A DNA stretch of 54,559 nucleotides from Myxococcales bacterium (GTDB lineage: Bacteria; Myxococcota_A; Polyangia; Polyangiales; Polyangiaceae): contig JAJZQG010000023.1 in NCBI GenBank assembly GCA_021847645.1, positions 1 to 54,559 on the forward strand. Reading direction: 5' to 3'. Positions 45,593 through 54,559 of the stretch are shown piece after piece (within the stretch, counting starts at the first letter, position 1; every line of letters begins with the position of its first letter). The translations under genes were made by a program, and so were the position numbers. The notes beneath the pieces were generated by a model that was not told where the DNA came from, searched no databases, and worked only from the letters and a program-made list of their open reading frames with translations.

Positions 45593-48500
45593 ATGAATCG
45601 AACCGTTCTGTCCGGCGCCCGTACCCACAACCTCAAGGACGTCTCGCTCTCTCTCGACCCGGGCGAGTTCGTAGCGGTCACGGGCGTGTCGGGCGCAGGC
45701 AAGTCCTCGCTGTGCCTCGACACCCTCTACGCCGAAGGACAGCGCCGCTTCGTCGAGAGCTTCTCGCCCTACGCGCGCCAGTTCCTCGAGCGCCACGAGC
45801 GTCCCCCCATCGACAAGCTCGAGCCCGTCCCGGCAGCAGTCGCCGTCGACCGCCACGCGCCGGTCAAGAGCTCGCGTTCCACCGTCGCCACGATGGCCGA
45901 CGTGGAGCCCTATCTGTCGGCCTTGTTCCTGCGCGAGGCCGTGCCCGTTTGTCCGACGTGCCACGTGCCCGCGCACTGGGTCGACGCGTCGACCGCGGCC
46001 GGAGAGCTGCGCGCCAGGCTTGCGGGACAGCGGGTCATGGTGAGCTATCCGCGTCGCGTCGACGGCACCGCATCCTACCTCGAGGTGCGCGAACGTCTGG
46101 CGGCTTCGGGCTATCGACGATTGCTGCTCGGGGGCGCGGTGCGTGACATCGACCAGGTGCGTCCGAGCGACGTGCTGAAAGCGGGCGGGGCCTTCGAGGT
46201 GATTGTCGACCGGCTGACGATCGAGAGCGCGGCCAAGCGCAGGATTCAGGAATCCATTGAGGCAGCCTGGCGCCAGTCGGATGGCCGGGCGGTGGTTGCG
46301 ACCGACCACGGCGTGCGCCAAGAGATCAATCGCGGACTGGTGTGTCCGAGCTGCGCCCGGTCGTTCAAGCCGGCGCGGCCGGGACTGTTCTCGTATCAGT
46401 CGCCGGTGGGAGCGTGTCCCGAGTGCAGGGGATTCGGACGAGTCATCGGGCTGGACCTGCGCAAGGTGGTGCCGGATCACGGCCTGAGCATCGCGGAAGG
46501 TGCGATTCGGGCGTGGAACGGCAAGTCGGCCACATGGGAGCGAAACTCCCTGCGCAAGTTCTGCGCGCGAATGGGGATCGACATGACGGCGCCCTGGGGC
46601 GAGCTGCCCAAGGCGCATCAGGACGCGGTGATCGAGGGCGAGGGCTCGTGGTACCGGGGCAAGTATCCGGGCGTGCGATTCTGGTTCAAGTGGCTCGAGT
46701 CGCGCGCCTACAAGATGCATGTCCGCGTGTTCTTGTCGCGCTATCGGTCCTACGATCCATGCCCTTCGTGCGGCGGAAAGCGCCTGAACGCCGAGGCGCT
46801 GTCCTACCAGGTCGACGGTCTGGACCTGGCTTCGTGGCACAATCTCGAGCTGCGCCAGCTGCGAGATCGCCTCGAGCGCCTTCGGACCTCGAACGCCCAA
46901 GGCGAGATCGTGCGGCGTGAGCTGTCGACGCGCCTCGGCTTCCTGTGCGACGTGGGCCTTGGCTACCTGACACTCGATCGGCAAGCCAGGACGTTGTCCG
47001 GCGGTGAGGCGCAGCGGGTGTCGCTGACGGCCGCGTTGGGCGCGTCGCTGACCGGCGCGCTGGTGGTGCTCGACGAGCCGACCGTGGGGTTGCATCCGAC
47101 AGACGTTCCGCCGCTGGTCTCGGCGATGAGATCTCTCTCCGATCGGGGCAACTCGGTGTTGGTGGTGGAGCACGATCCGATGGTGATCCGCGGGACCGAC
47201 CGCGTGCTCGAGCTGGGCCCCGGGGCGGGGGACAAGGGCGGAGAGTTGCTGTTCTCGGGCACGCCTGACGAGCTGCAGGACAGGCTCGATCTGCCGACGG
47301 GACGAGCGCTCGCCCAGGAGCACGCGCCGGAGCCGGCGCCACGAAGGCTGCAGCCCAAGCAATGGCTGCGCGTGCGTGGCGCTCGCGAGAACAACCTGCG
47401 CGACGTCGACGTGCGCATCCCGCTCGGCGTGGTGTGCGCGTTGACCGGCCCGAGCGGCTCGGGCAAGAGCACGCTCGCCGACGACGTGCTCTACCGCGCG
47501 CTTGCCGGACGGTTCGGCGAGTCCGACATCGATCCACCGGGGGACCACGACGGCATCGACGGTGTCGAGCAGTTGGCCGGCGTCGTGCTGGTCGACCAGG
47601 CACCGCTGGGGCGCACGTCGCGCGGCAATCCCGCCACGTACACCAAGGCGTGGGATCGCATGCGCGTGCTGTTTTCCTCGGAGCGCGCGGCGGTCGACGC
47701 GGGGTTTGGCCCGTCGCACTTCTCGTTCAACGTCGACGCCGGCAGGTGCGATGCGTGCGCGGGCGAAGGCTACGAGACGGTGGAGATTCAGATTATGGCG
47801 GACGTTTCGCTGCTGTGTCCGGTGTGCCGGGGCAAGCGGTTCAAGGCCGACGTGCTCGCGATCCGGCACGACGGCAAGAGCGTGGCCGACGTGCTGCAGA
47901 TGACGGTGGACGAGGTGCTGCACTGGCTTCGCGACGACCCGGCGATTGTGCGCTCTCTCGGCCCGCTGACCCGGCTCGGTCTCGGCTACCTGCAGCTCGG
48001 CCAGCCCTTGTCCACGTTGTCGGGTGGTGAAGCGCAACGGCTCAAGCTTGCCCGGGCCCTGCGCGCCACGGTCGACCGGCAGCTGTTCGTGCTCGACGAG
48101 CCGAGCGCCGGGCTGCACCCGTCCGACGTGGCGAACGTGATTTCGGCGATGCATCACCTGGTGGATCGAGGTGCGAGCGTGCTCGTGGTGGATCACGATC
48201 TGCAAGTGATCCGGGCGGCGGACTGGGTCGTCGACCTGGGCCCGGGCGCCGGGCGCGAGGGCGGGCAGGTCGTTGCGCAGGGCACTCCGGAGCAGATCGC
48301 GCGGGGCGAGGGGCGCACGGCCAAGGCGCTGCGCGGCTCCAACGGGGTGCGGCACCCACCCGCGGCCCGCGCGCCCTCGGCCGGCGTCGACGGCCCGATT
48401 CGGGTCCGAAACGCCCATGAGCACAACCTGCGCGACGTGTCCTGCGAGCTGCCGCGCAATCGTCTGGTCGTGGTCACCGGCCCCAGCGGCTCGGGCAAGA

Positions 48501-50866
48501 GCACGCTGGTGTTCGACGTGGTCTTCGCGGAGGGACAACGCCGCTTCCTCGAGACGCTCACGCCCTATGCCCGCCAATTCCTGCCTACGATGCCGCGTCC
48601 CGACGTGGACGCCATCGACGGATTGCCGCCCTCGATCGCGCTCGAGCAGCGTCGAAGCCGATCCGGAGGCAACTCCACCGTAGCGACTGTCACCGAGGTC
48701 GCGCACTATCTCCGCCTGCTCTTCGCCAAGGTGGGAAAGCCGTATTGCCCCAAGTGCGACATCGAGATTACGGCCTACACGGCAGACGGCGTGTTGGACA
48801 AGATTCGCGCCCTCAAGGGCCGCGGCACGCTGTTCGCCCCCGCCGTGCAGGCGCGCAAGGGGGTCTATCTCGATCTGTTCACGGCCGCTGCGCGTGCAGG
48901 AATCCCTCGCGCGCGGGTCGACGGCGAGCTGGTCGAGACCGACCACCCTCCGCGTCTGCGCAAGACCAAGGAGCACGACATCGACCTGCTGATCTGGGAA
49001 GGCGTGTTGTCCAAGCTCCCGCGCGAGAACCTCGACAAGGCACTCGAGTGGGCACGAGGCACGGTTCGCGTGGTGCCCGACCGCCGGAACGAGCTGATCC
49101 TGTCCACGGCGCGGGCCTGCCCCAAATGCGGGCTCGGCGTGCCCGAGCTCGACCCTCGCTGGTTCTCGTTCAACACCAAGCAGGGCAGGTGCCATTCCTG
49201 CGAGGGGACCGGCCTGCAGGACGCCGACTCCACCGAGCCCTGCCGCCTGTGCGGCGGCTCGCGCCTGGCGCCCATTCCCAGGGCCGTCCGGCTGCATGGC
49301 ACTCGCTATCACGAAGTCGTCGGCCAGCCCGTGCTCGCTGCCCAGAAGCTCGTTCGCGCGTGGAGCTTCGAGGGCGACGACGCGCTGCTCGCCCAAGGCG
49401 CCCTGGGCGAGCTCCAGCGGCGCATCGACTTTCTGGCGGACGTCGGGCTGGGGTACCTGGGCCTGGACCGGGACGCGGCCACGCTCTCGGGGGGCGAGAT
49501 GCAGCGATTGAGGCTCTCCGCGCAGCTGGGTGCAGGGCTCACCGGCGCGCTGTACGTGCTCGATGAGCCCACGATCGGCCTGCACCCGCGCGACACCTCG
49601 CGCCTGCTGCGCAACCTGCGCGCCCTGGTCGACACCGGCTCCACCGTGGTCGTCGTCGAGCACGACGCCGAGACGATCCGGGCAGCGGACTACATCGTCG
49701 ACCTGGGGCCGGGCGGCGGCCACCACGGCGGACGCATCGTGAGCCAGGGACCGGCGAAGACGGTGCTCGCGTCGGAGGAGTCTCCCACCGGGCGGGCCAT
49801 GCGCTCCCACGAGGTGCTCAGGAGCCCCGACCGCGGTCCTGCCATCGAGTTCATCGAAGTGCGAGGCGCCCGCGCGCACAACCTCAAGGACGTCGACGTC
49901 AGATTCCCGGTCGGCAGGCTTTGCGTGGTCGCGGGTGTTTCGGGCTCCGGCAAGAGCACGCTCGTACAAAAGATCCTGTTCCCGTCGGTGCGCAAGGCCT
50001 TGAAGCTTGCCACGGATGCGCCGCTCGCCCACGACGCCATCGTCGGCGCTGGCGCGGTATCGCGCGCCACGGCGGTGGACCAGCTGCCCATCGGGCGAAC
50101 ACCGCGCTCGGTTCCGGCCACGTTCCTCAACATCTGGGACGACGTACGGCGGCTGTTCGCGGCGACGCCCGAGGCGAAGGTTCGCGGCTTTTCCGCGGCG
50201 CGCTTCTCCTTCAACAGCAACGCCGGCGGCCGATGTCCGGTGTGCAACGGCCAGGGCGTCACGTCGCACGAGATGTCGTTCCTGCCGGACGTGATCGCAC
50301 CTTGCGAGGCGTGTGGCGGCTCGCGCTTCGAGCCCTCGACGCTGGAGGTGACCTGGAAGGGGCTGTCGATCGGAGACGTGCTGCGCTTGAATGCCGATGA
50401 GGCCGTGGAGGTGTTCGAGGCCCACCCGAACATCGCCTCTCCCTTGCGCACGCTCTCGGAGCTGGGCGTGGGCTACATCCAGCTGGGGCAGGGGTCGCAC
50501 ACGCTCTCCGGCGGCGAGGCGCAGCGGCTCAAGCTCGCGCTGGAGCTGACCGCGACAGCGCACCACAAGCCGACCCTGTACGTGCTCGACGAGCCCACGA
50601 CGGGCTTGCACCTGTCCGATACGGTGAGGCTGGTGCGCGTGCTGCACCGGCTGGTCGATCGGGGCGACACGCTCGTGGTCATCGAGCACCACCCGGACGT
50701 GATCGCGGCCGCCGACCACGTGATCGAGCTGGGGCCGGAAGGCGGCGCGGGCGGAGGACGCGTGATTGCCGAGGGCACACCCGAGCAGATCATCGAGAAA
50801 ACCACCGCGACCGGCCGCGCGATCGAGCCGTTGTTGCGCCTCGCCTCGCCCCGCCCACGCCGCTAG
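45593..50866 (+). CDS. uvrA: Double-length UvrA (tandem excinuclease ABC subunit A)
   Basis: 1757 residues, nearly twice a normal UvrA (about 940). Two UvrA-like halves, about 1-925 and 935-1757, each with two ABC ATPase modules. Walker A motifs sit near 31 (GVSGAGKSS), 618 (GPSGSGKST), 963 (GPSGSGKST) and 1447 (GVSGSGKST); all four ABC signatures are intact (LSGGEAQR three times, LSGGEMQR once). Both halves have Cys-rich zinc sites (CPTCH, CPSC, CPKC, CPVC). UvrA dimers scan DNA for damage and load UvrB; here one chain may act as a fixed dimer. Starts [17 protein letters not shown]. Similar fusions exist in some bacteria; whether a normal UvrA also exists cannot be seen here. Confidence 0.92.
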   Translation: MNRTVLSGARTHNLKDVSLSLDPGEFVAVTGVSGAGKSSLCLDTLYAEGQRRFVESFSPYARQFLERHERPPIDKLEPVPAAVAVDRHAPVKSSRSTVATMADVEPYLSALFLREAVPVCPTCHVPAHWVDASTAAGELRARLAGQRVMVSYPRRVDGTASYLEVRERLAASGYRRLLLGGAVRDIDQVRPSDVLKAGGAFEVIVDRLTIESAAKRRIQESIEAAWRQSDGRAVVATDHGVRQEINRGLVCPSCARSFKPARPGLFSYQSPVGACPECRGFGRVIGLDLRKVVPDHGLSIAEGAIRAWNGKSATWERNSLRKFCARMGIDMTAPWGELPKAHQDAVIEGEGSWYRGKYPGVRFWFKWLESRAYKMHVRVFLSRYRSYDPCPSCGGKRLNAEALSYQVDGLDLASWHNLELRQLRDRLERLRTSNAQGEIVRRELSTRLGFLCDVGLGYLTLDRQARTLSGGEAQRVSLTAALGASLTGALVVLDEPTVGLHPTDVPPLVSAMRSLSDRGNSVLVVEHDPMVIRGTDRVLELGPGAGDKGGELLFSGTPDELQDRLDLPTGRALAQEHAPEPAPRRLQPKQWLRVRGARENNLRDVDVRIPLGVVCALTGPSGSGKSTLADDVLYRALAGRFGESDIDPPGDHDGIDGVEQLAGVVLVDQAPLGRTSRGNPATYTKAWDRMRVLFSSERAAVDAGFGPSHFSFNVDAGRCDACAGEGYETVEIQIMADVSLLCPVCRGKRFKADVLAIRHDGKSVADVLQMTVDEVLHWLRDDPAIVRSLGPLTRLGLGYLQLGQPLSTLSGGEAQRLKLARALRATVDRQLFVLDEPSAGLHPSDVANVISAMHHLVDRGASVLVVDHDLQVIRAADWVVDLGPGAGREGGQVVAQGTPEQIARGEGRTAKALRGSNGVRHPPAARAPSAGVDGPIRVRNAHEHNLRDVSCELPRNRLVVVTGPSGSGKSTLVFDVVFAEGQRRFLETLTPYARQFLPTMPRPDVDAIDGLPPSIALEQRRSRSGGNSTVATVTEVAHYLRLLFAKVGKPYCPKCDIEITAYTADGVLDKIRALKGRGTLFAPAVQARKGVYLDLFTAAARAGIPRARVDGELVETDHPPRLRKTKEHDIDLLIWEGVLSKLPRENLDKALEWARGTVRVVPDRRNELILSTARACPKCGLGVPELDPRWFSFNTKQGRCHSCEGTGLQDADSTEPCRLCGGSRLAPIPRAVRLHGTRYHEVVGQPVLAAQKLVRAWSFEGDDALLAQGALGELQRRIDFLADVGLGYLGLDRDAATLSGGEMQRLRLSAQLGAGLTGALYVLDEPTIGLHPRDTSRLLRNLRALVDTGSTVVVVEHDAETIRAADYIVDLGPGGGHHGGRIVSQGPAKTVLASEESPTGRAMRSHEVLRSPDRGPAIEFIEVRGARAHNLKDVDVRFPVGRLCVVAGVSGSGKSTLVQKILFPSVRKALKLATDAPLAHDAIVGAGAVSRATAVDQLPIGRTPRSVPATFLNIWDDVRRLFAATPEAKVRGFSAARFSFNSNAGGRCPVCNGQGVTSHEMSFLPDVIAPCEACGGSRFEPSTLEVTWKGLSIGDVLRLNADEAVEVFEAHPNIASPLRTLSELGVGYIQLGQGSHTLSGGEAQRLKLALELTATAHHKPTLYVLDEPTTGLHLSDTVRLVRVLHRLVDRGDTLVVIEHHPDVIAAADHVIELGPEGGAGGGRVIAEGTPEQIIEKTTATGRAIEPLLRLASPRPRR

Positions 50867-51657
50867 GGTCGCTGGCACAGGTCGTCGAGCCGCGCGATCG
50901 CGTCCGCGACCTTGCCGCTCATGGGCTGCGAGCCCGCGCGCAAGCGGTCGACATAGGCGCGCAACAGCTCCACGTCGTGCCCTTGGAATCCTCGCCACAT
51001 GGTCGCCAGTCGGCTCACGATGGGGGACGGAATCGGTGTGCCCGTGAGCCAGTAGGTCTCAATCACGTAGTGGAGCCACTGGGCCTTGCCGGTCGCATCG
51101 GCGAGAGTCAGCGCATGGCGGCAGGCAGTTGCGACCAGGTCCGGCGGTGGAGGTGACCCCTTGCGGATGGCATCCAGGGTCTGCGAGAGCACCGGCCCCA
51201 ACACCTTCTCGGCCTGCGCCGGGTTGCCGTTGTCGATCGCGCGCTGCGCCACGCCCGCCAGAAGATCGACCACGTCCTTCTGCCCCGTCGTGCTCGCGTC
51301 CGTCGGCGCCGCCTGCGCCGGGTGGACCGCTCGAAGATCGTTCACCGTCACCGCTCGATGACGCGACGGACGGGCAGGCACTGCCGCGCGCAGCTCCAGC
51401 TCGGTGCGAGCAACGATGATGACGTCCCCCGGGGTCAGCAGGCGTCGTCCGGTCAGCGGCGTTCCGTTGACGAACGTTCCGTTGACGCTTCCCAGGTCCT
51501 CGACGGCGCACGTCATGGGGCTGCAGGTCAGCCGGGCATGTCTTCGGGAGGCCTCGCGATCGTCGACCACGATGTCGCACTCAGGAGCGCGACCGATCAC
51601 GTATTCCCGGTTGCGAAGCTCGAGCTGGCGCCCACTGACGTGCAGGAAGAGGGACAT
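50863..51657 (-). CDS. FHA-domain protein with helical C-terminus
   Basis: 264 residues. FHA domain at 1-95: LFLHVSGRQLELRNREYVIGRAPECDIVVDDREASRRHARL, EDLGSVNGTFVNG; it binds phospho-Thr peptides made by Hanks-type kinases. Residues 120-264 are helical (VVDLLAGVAQRAIDNGNPAQAEKVLGPVLSQTL, ATACRHALTLADATGKAQWLHYVIETYWL) and TPR-like. ATG 51657 was chosen because the domain begins there; the frame upstream is non-conserved. Its stop overlaps the convergent uvrA stop by 4 bp. Confidence 0.87.
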   Translation of the reverse strand: MSLFLHVSGRQLELRNREYVIGRAPECDIVVDDREASRRHARLTCSPMTCAVEDLGSVNGTFVNGTPLTGRRLLTPGDVIIVARTELELRAAVPARPSRHRAVTVNDLRAVHPAQAAPTDASTTGQKDVVDLLAGVAQRAIDNGNPAQAEKVLGPVLSQTLDAIRKGSPPPPDLVATACRHALTLADATGKAQWLHYVIETYWLTGTPIPSPIVSRLATMWRGFQGHDVELLRAYVDRLRAGSQPMSGKVADAIARLDDLCQRP

Positions 51658-51767
51658 GTCGTGCCTATGCGTTGGATCATCGCGGCGCCTCCCGTGCTGC
51701 GTGGGTTGACGGCGCTCGACCATGAACCTCGAATTGTGCCAGAGTCGCGAGCGTTCGCCTAGCTCTG

Positions 51768-53234
51768 TCAGGAACCCGAATCGTGGGGCAGGCTGCCGCG
51801 AGGCGCGCGAAGGTACACGAAGGGGGTCTGGTAAAGCAGATTCGACACGCGCGAGGTGTAGACGTCCGCGTAGCGTTCCACCTGTCTCGCCAGGTGACTC
51901 TTGTCGTTGCCCGAGCGCATCAGCAGACCCCAGCGCTCGCTGAGCAGCTCGACCGCACCGCGCGCCAAGGGCGCGATCTCGTTGTCGAGCTCGAGCAGAC
52001 GGGCGCGCAGCTTGCCGATCCGATCACGCATGCGGCCCGGCGATTCCGACGGCCGCGGGCCGTAGCCGGCCTCCCGGCGCTGCAGCTGGACCCGCAGCTG
52101 CGAGAGCGTATGTTCGAGCAGCTCCTTTTCCTGCATCAGCCGCGTCAGCTCGCGCTGCTTGGGGGCGAATGCCTCGAGCGCGGCCAGCTCCTCCTCCAGC
52201 TCGCGGATCACCAGCGCCGTGCGCCACCGCTGCCTGCTCTTGGAGACGTGCACGTCGGCGAAGATGTGGTCACCGACATACAGGAACTCCTCTCCGGCGA
52301 ATCCAAGCTGCTCCTCGAGGAGCGTCGCGTTGCCCCCCAGGTAGATGCCGGGCTGCTTGAGCGGCAACGCCGCCGGGCGCAGCAGCCCGTCGTCGTCGAC
52401 CACCTCGAAGATCGGGGCGCGCCCCCTGAAGAACTCGGGCTTGCGGGCCGACACGATGATCATGTCGAACAACTCACGCCACCCCATGCTGCCGGGCAGG
52501 AACCGATCGAAAGCCCAGGCCATCATCGCCTGCGTGTAGCCCCACTCGGAGTTGGTGATCAGCAGCAGACGCTTGCCGGCGTGCTTCAGGTCCAACAGCG
52601 CCAACGGCAGCTCCGGATCGAGCTCCACGAAGCGCTCCGGCGCCCGGATGATTTCCTCCTTGAGCTGCCCCTCCATGTGCGTCGCATCCAGATGCACCCG
52701 TATCTTACGCAGGATGTCCGCGTATCCCGCTACGCCCTCGAGCTGCCTGGCGTCGTGCAGGTCCACCAGCTGCAGGAACATGCACGCCTCCGACAGCGAG
52801 AAGAACGTGTTCATGAAGCTCCAGCGCGTGTCGTGCAGGTCCACGATGATTCCCCCGTAGACCCGGCGCTGCTCCTCGAAGTCGAGCATGCGCGTGCCGT
52901 GGCAGGCGCGACGAACGAAGCCGAACCGATCGGCCTTGACCAGGTTGCCCAGCTCGCGGTCGAGCACCAGCCCGCGGGCGACCAGGGCGGTGTCGAACTG
53001 CAGCTTCTGGACCGGCCAGCCTTCCTGGTCGAGGCGGACGCGAACATGCTCGTAAGCGCGACCCTCCCACTCGGCCGTCCGGTAGTGGATGAGCGTGTAG
53101 TCCATGTCGCAGCCCACCGCGCGAATCGACCGCATGTTGAGCGTCCGATTGCAGAACACGCGGCGTGCCGCCGGCGGCAGCTCGATGAGCGGTAGTTGGG
53201 ATTCCTGTCTTTTGTTACGAGGCAATCGGGTCAT
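51768..53234 (-). CDS. HAD-IG family 5'-nucleotidase
   Basis: 488 residues. HAD motif I GCDMDYTLIHY (nucleophile D43, acid/base D45), motif II LLLITNSEW, motif III Lys in SARKPEFF and motif IV YVGDHIFADV. The rest matches the HAD-IG 5'-nucleotidase group (cytosolic purine 5'-nucleotidase-like): RSIRAVGCDMDYTLIHY at the start and a long coiled-coil insertion near 360-420 (ELEEELAALEAFAPKQRELTRLMQEKELLEHTLSQL). It dephosphorylates nucleoside monophosphates, likely IMP/GMP. ATG 53234 follows AGGATCAGCC. Confidence 0.9.
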   Translation of the reverse strand: MTRLPRNKRQESQLPLIELPPAARRVFCNRTLNMRSIRAVGCDMDYTLIHYRTAEWEGRAYEHVRVRLDQEGWPVQKLQFDTALVARGLVLDRELGNLVKADRFGFVRRACHGTRMLDFEEQRRVYGGIIVDLHDTRWSFMNTFFSLSEACMFLQLVDLHDARQLEGVAGYADILRKIRVHLDATHMEGQLKEEIIRAPERFVELDPELPLALLDLKHAGKRLLLITNSEWGYTQAMMAWAFDRFLPGSMGWRELFDMIIVSARKPEFFRGRAPIFEVVDDDGLLRPAALPLKQPGIYLGGNATLLEEQLGFAGEEFLYVGDHIFADVHVSKSRQRWRTALVIRELEEELAALEAFAPKQRELTRLMQEKELLEHTLSQLRVQLQRREAGYGPRPSESPGRMRDRIGKLRARLLELDNEIAPLARGAVELLSERWGLLMRSGNDKSHLARQVERYADVYTSRVSNLLYQTPFVYLRAPRGSLPHDSGS

Positions 53235-53381
53235 GGCTGATCCTGGAGGTGCGCTGGCCGCGACGGCACGGCGGCGACGTCGAATCATCGATGCAGGCTG
53301 GCCGGGCTGGCGCCGACCGCGGGCGAGAGGCGGGACTTGCGTCGAGCTGCGCTGCCGGGGAACCGGACCGGCGGCTTGCGG

Positions 53382-54332
53382 TCAGATGTGCTTCCAGCCC
53401 TGCTCCTCGGCCTCCACGATCTGGGCGATGAGCTGGGCCTTGGTCTCTTCCGCGGTGTCGTTGGCGACCTGGCAGGTGCCCGCGTTCTCGTGGCCGCCCC
53501 CGCCGTATTGCAGGCAGAACTCGCCGATGTCCAGCTTGCTGGTCCTGTTGAAGATCGACTTGCCCAGGGCGAACACCGTGTTCTGCTTCTCTCGCCCCCA
53601 CATGACGTGCATCGACATGTTGCACTTCGGATAGAGGGCATAAATGATGAATCGGTTCGCGGCGTAGATGACATCCTCCCCGCGCAGGTCCAGCACTACC
53701 AGGTTGCCGTGAACCGTCGAGCAGCGCTTGATCTGCTCGCGGGACTTGTCGTCGTGGGAGAAATACAGCTCCACGCGCTCCTGCACGTCCGGCAGCTGCA
53801 GAATCTCGTCGATCGTGTGGCCTTTGCAGTACGCGATGAGGTCCATCATCAGCGCGTAGTTCGACACGCGGAACTCCCGGAACCGCCCCAGCCCCGTCCG
53901 CGGGTCCATGATGAAGCTCAGCAGCTCCCAGCCCTGCGGATCCAGCACGTCGTCCATGGTGAACGCTGCCGAGTCCGCCTTGTCCACCGCCGCCAGCATC
54001 TCCTGCGGGATGTTGGGGAAACGCTCCTTGCCGCCGAAGTAGCCGTACACCACCCGCGCCGTGGACGGGGAATCGGCTTCGATGATGTGGTTCGGCCCCG
54101 ACGCCTCCACGCGGGAGTGCTCGCTCGAGTGGTGGTCGAACGACAGATGGACCGTCGGCACGTACGGCAAGTTGGTCGTGATGTCGTTCTCGGTCAGGTC
54201 GACCTTGCCGTCTTGTACATCCTTGGGGTGCACGAACTTGATCTCGTCGATCATGTCGAGCTCGCGCAGCAGCACCGCGGCCATCAGCCCGTCCATGTCG
54301 CTTCGCGTCACCAGCCTGTACTTGTTCGCCAT
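53382..54332 (-). CDS. DHH/DHHA1-family phosphoesterase
   Basis: 316 residues. DHH motifs: MANKYRLVTRSDMDGLMAAVLL (D12, D14), LSFDHHSSEH, and DKADSAAFTM; the C-terminal DHHA1 motif is YGGGGHENAGTCQV. These enzymes cleave nanoRNA, cyclic dinucleotides, pAp or polyphosphate with Mn2+. The start MANKYRLVTRSDMDG is as in many predicted exopolyphosphatase-like or nanoRNase proteins. A link to c-di-GMP turnover is possible but not shown. ATG 54332 is preceded by GAGGAGAGATC. Single gene. Confidence 0.88.
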   Translation of the reverse strand: MANKYRLVTRSDMDGLMAAVLLRELDMIDEIKFVHPKDVQDGKVDLTENDITTNLPYVPTVHLSFDHHSSEHSRVEASGPNHIIEADSPSTARVVYGYFGGKERFPNIPQEMLAAVDKADSAAFTMDDVLDPQGWELLSFIMDPRTGLGRFREFRVSNYALMMDLIAYCKGHTIDEILQLPDVQERVELYFSHDDKSREQIKRCSTVHGNLVVLDLRGEDVIYAANRFIIYALYPKCNMSMHVMWGREKQNTVFALGKSIFNRTSKLDIGEFCLQYGGGGHENAGTCQVANDTAEETKAQLIAQIVEAEEQGWKHI

Positions 54333-54559
54333 GATCTCTCCTCGGATCCCGCAGGTCTGTGTGTTGCCCGGCATCCTATCCGCAGCCGCGCACACGGTCC
54401 AGCGCAGCGTGGGCGCCCGGCCAAGCGTCTGCTCCAGCTAGACCCCATCCGAAAAGCCTTCCGGAAAACTAGCAGCTAGGAACAAGCAACATTGCGCCAG
54501 GAAGCGGTCTCGTCGGACCGCATGGTTGGGAGAGGAGGATGCATGTAGCAGCAGAAACC
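54333..54559. other. Upstream region of the DHH gene, to the window end
   Basis: 227 bp without a complete gene. Near the end GAGAGGAGG is directly followed by ATG 54539; it could be the start of a further plus-strand gene but only seven codons are visible. Confidence 0.4.

Noticed and set aside
45308..50998. Open frame of 1896 codons antisense to uvrA
   Set aside because: It is the antisense shadow of a GC-rich gene; translation is Arg/Ala/His/Gln-rich without domains, while the opposite strand has perfect UvrA motifs.

Overview
High-GC bacterial chromosome segment, most likely from a myxobacterium (Myxococcota, Polyangia-like). This is inferred from the strongly GC-rich codon use, a trypsin-like lipoprotein ending in a MYXO-CTERM sorting signal, Cys-rich and Gly-rich surface proteins, a Hanks-type kinase, two FHA proteins, an AgmX/PglI-like protein, a degenerate enhancer-binding protein and many lipoproteins. 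I see no rRNA, tRNA, CRISPR array, integrase, transposase or phage gene. The window starts inside a flavo-diiron protein gene.

Layout. 1-2.1 kb: FprA-type flavo-diiron protein (partial) and glutamate racemase. 2.2-7.1 kb, minus strand: a compact three-gene operon encoding a winged-helix protein, a AAA-type ATPase, and one polypeptide that fuses a Cas4/AddB-like iron-sulfur PD-(D/E)XK nuclease to a HerA-type translocase ATPase. This is the best candidate here for an undescribed DNA-processing or defence system. 7.1-14.7 kb: envelope genes (two lipoproteins, a FadL-type porin, an OmpA protein with four thrombospondin type 3 repeats, a MYXO-CTERM protease). Among them lie a decayed DUF11/Cys-rich gene remnant and an inverted-repeat element. 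14.7-17.7 kb: MBL hydrolase, glycosyltransferase and YbaK operon, then a lipoprotein. 17.8-19.9 kb: a Pro-rich membrane protein converging on a broken penicillin-acylase gene that keeps only the beta chain. 19.9-25.4 kb: polytopic membrane protein, FHA-GGDEF diguanylate cyclase, Rrf2 regulator, Ser/Thr kinase and a small protein. 25.6-26.5 kb: a Tat-like exported protein followed by a small peptide with ten Ser-His-Gly repeats. 26.7-35.8 kb: a complete eight-gene BAT (Bacteroides aerotolerance-like) operon, MoxR to BatE, almost entirely joined by 4-bp ATGA overlaps. 36.0-39.2 kb: degenerate NtrC-like regulator, LspA and a membrane protein. 39.3-42.4 kb: thioesterase, then larB-larC for the nickel-pincer cofactor. 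42.7-45.5 kb: an RpoD-like sigma factor behind a CIRCE-like palindrome, and a TonB/AgmX-like membrane protein. 45.6-50.9 kb: a double-length UvrA. 50.9-54.3 kb: FHA protein, HAD-IG 5'-nucleotidase and DHH phosphoesterase.

How they fit together: most genes serve envelope and surface functions, signalling (FHA, c-di-GMP, kinase, response regulator) and DNA maintenance (UvrA, HerA-nuclease). The BAT operon and the three-gene nuclease operon are the two clear multi-gene machines. All calls come from reading motifs; no database search was possible. Starts were moved from the longest ORF to the codon with a plausible Shine-Dalgarno sequence or sensible overlap where visible.
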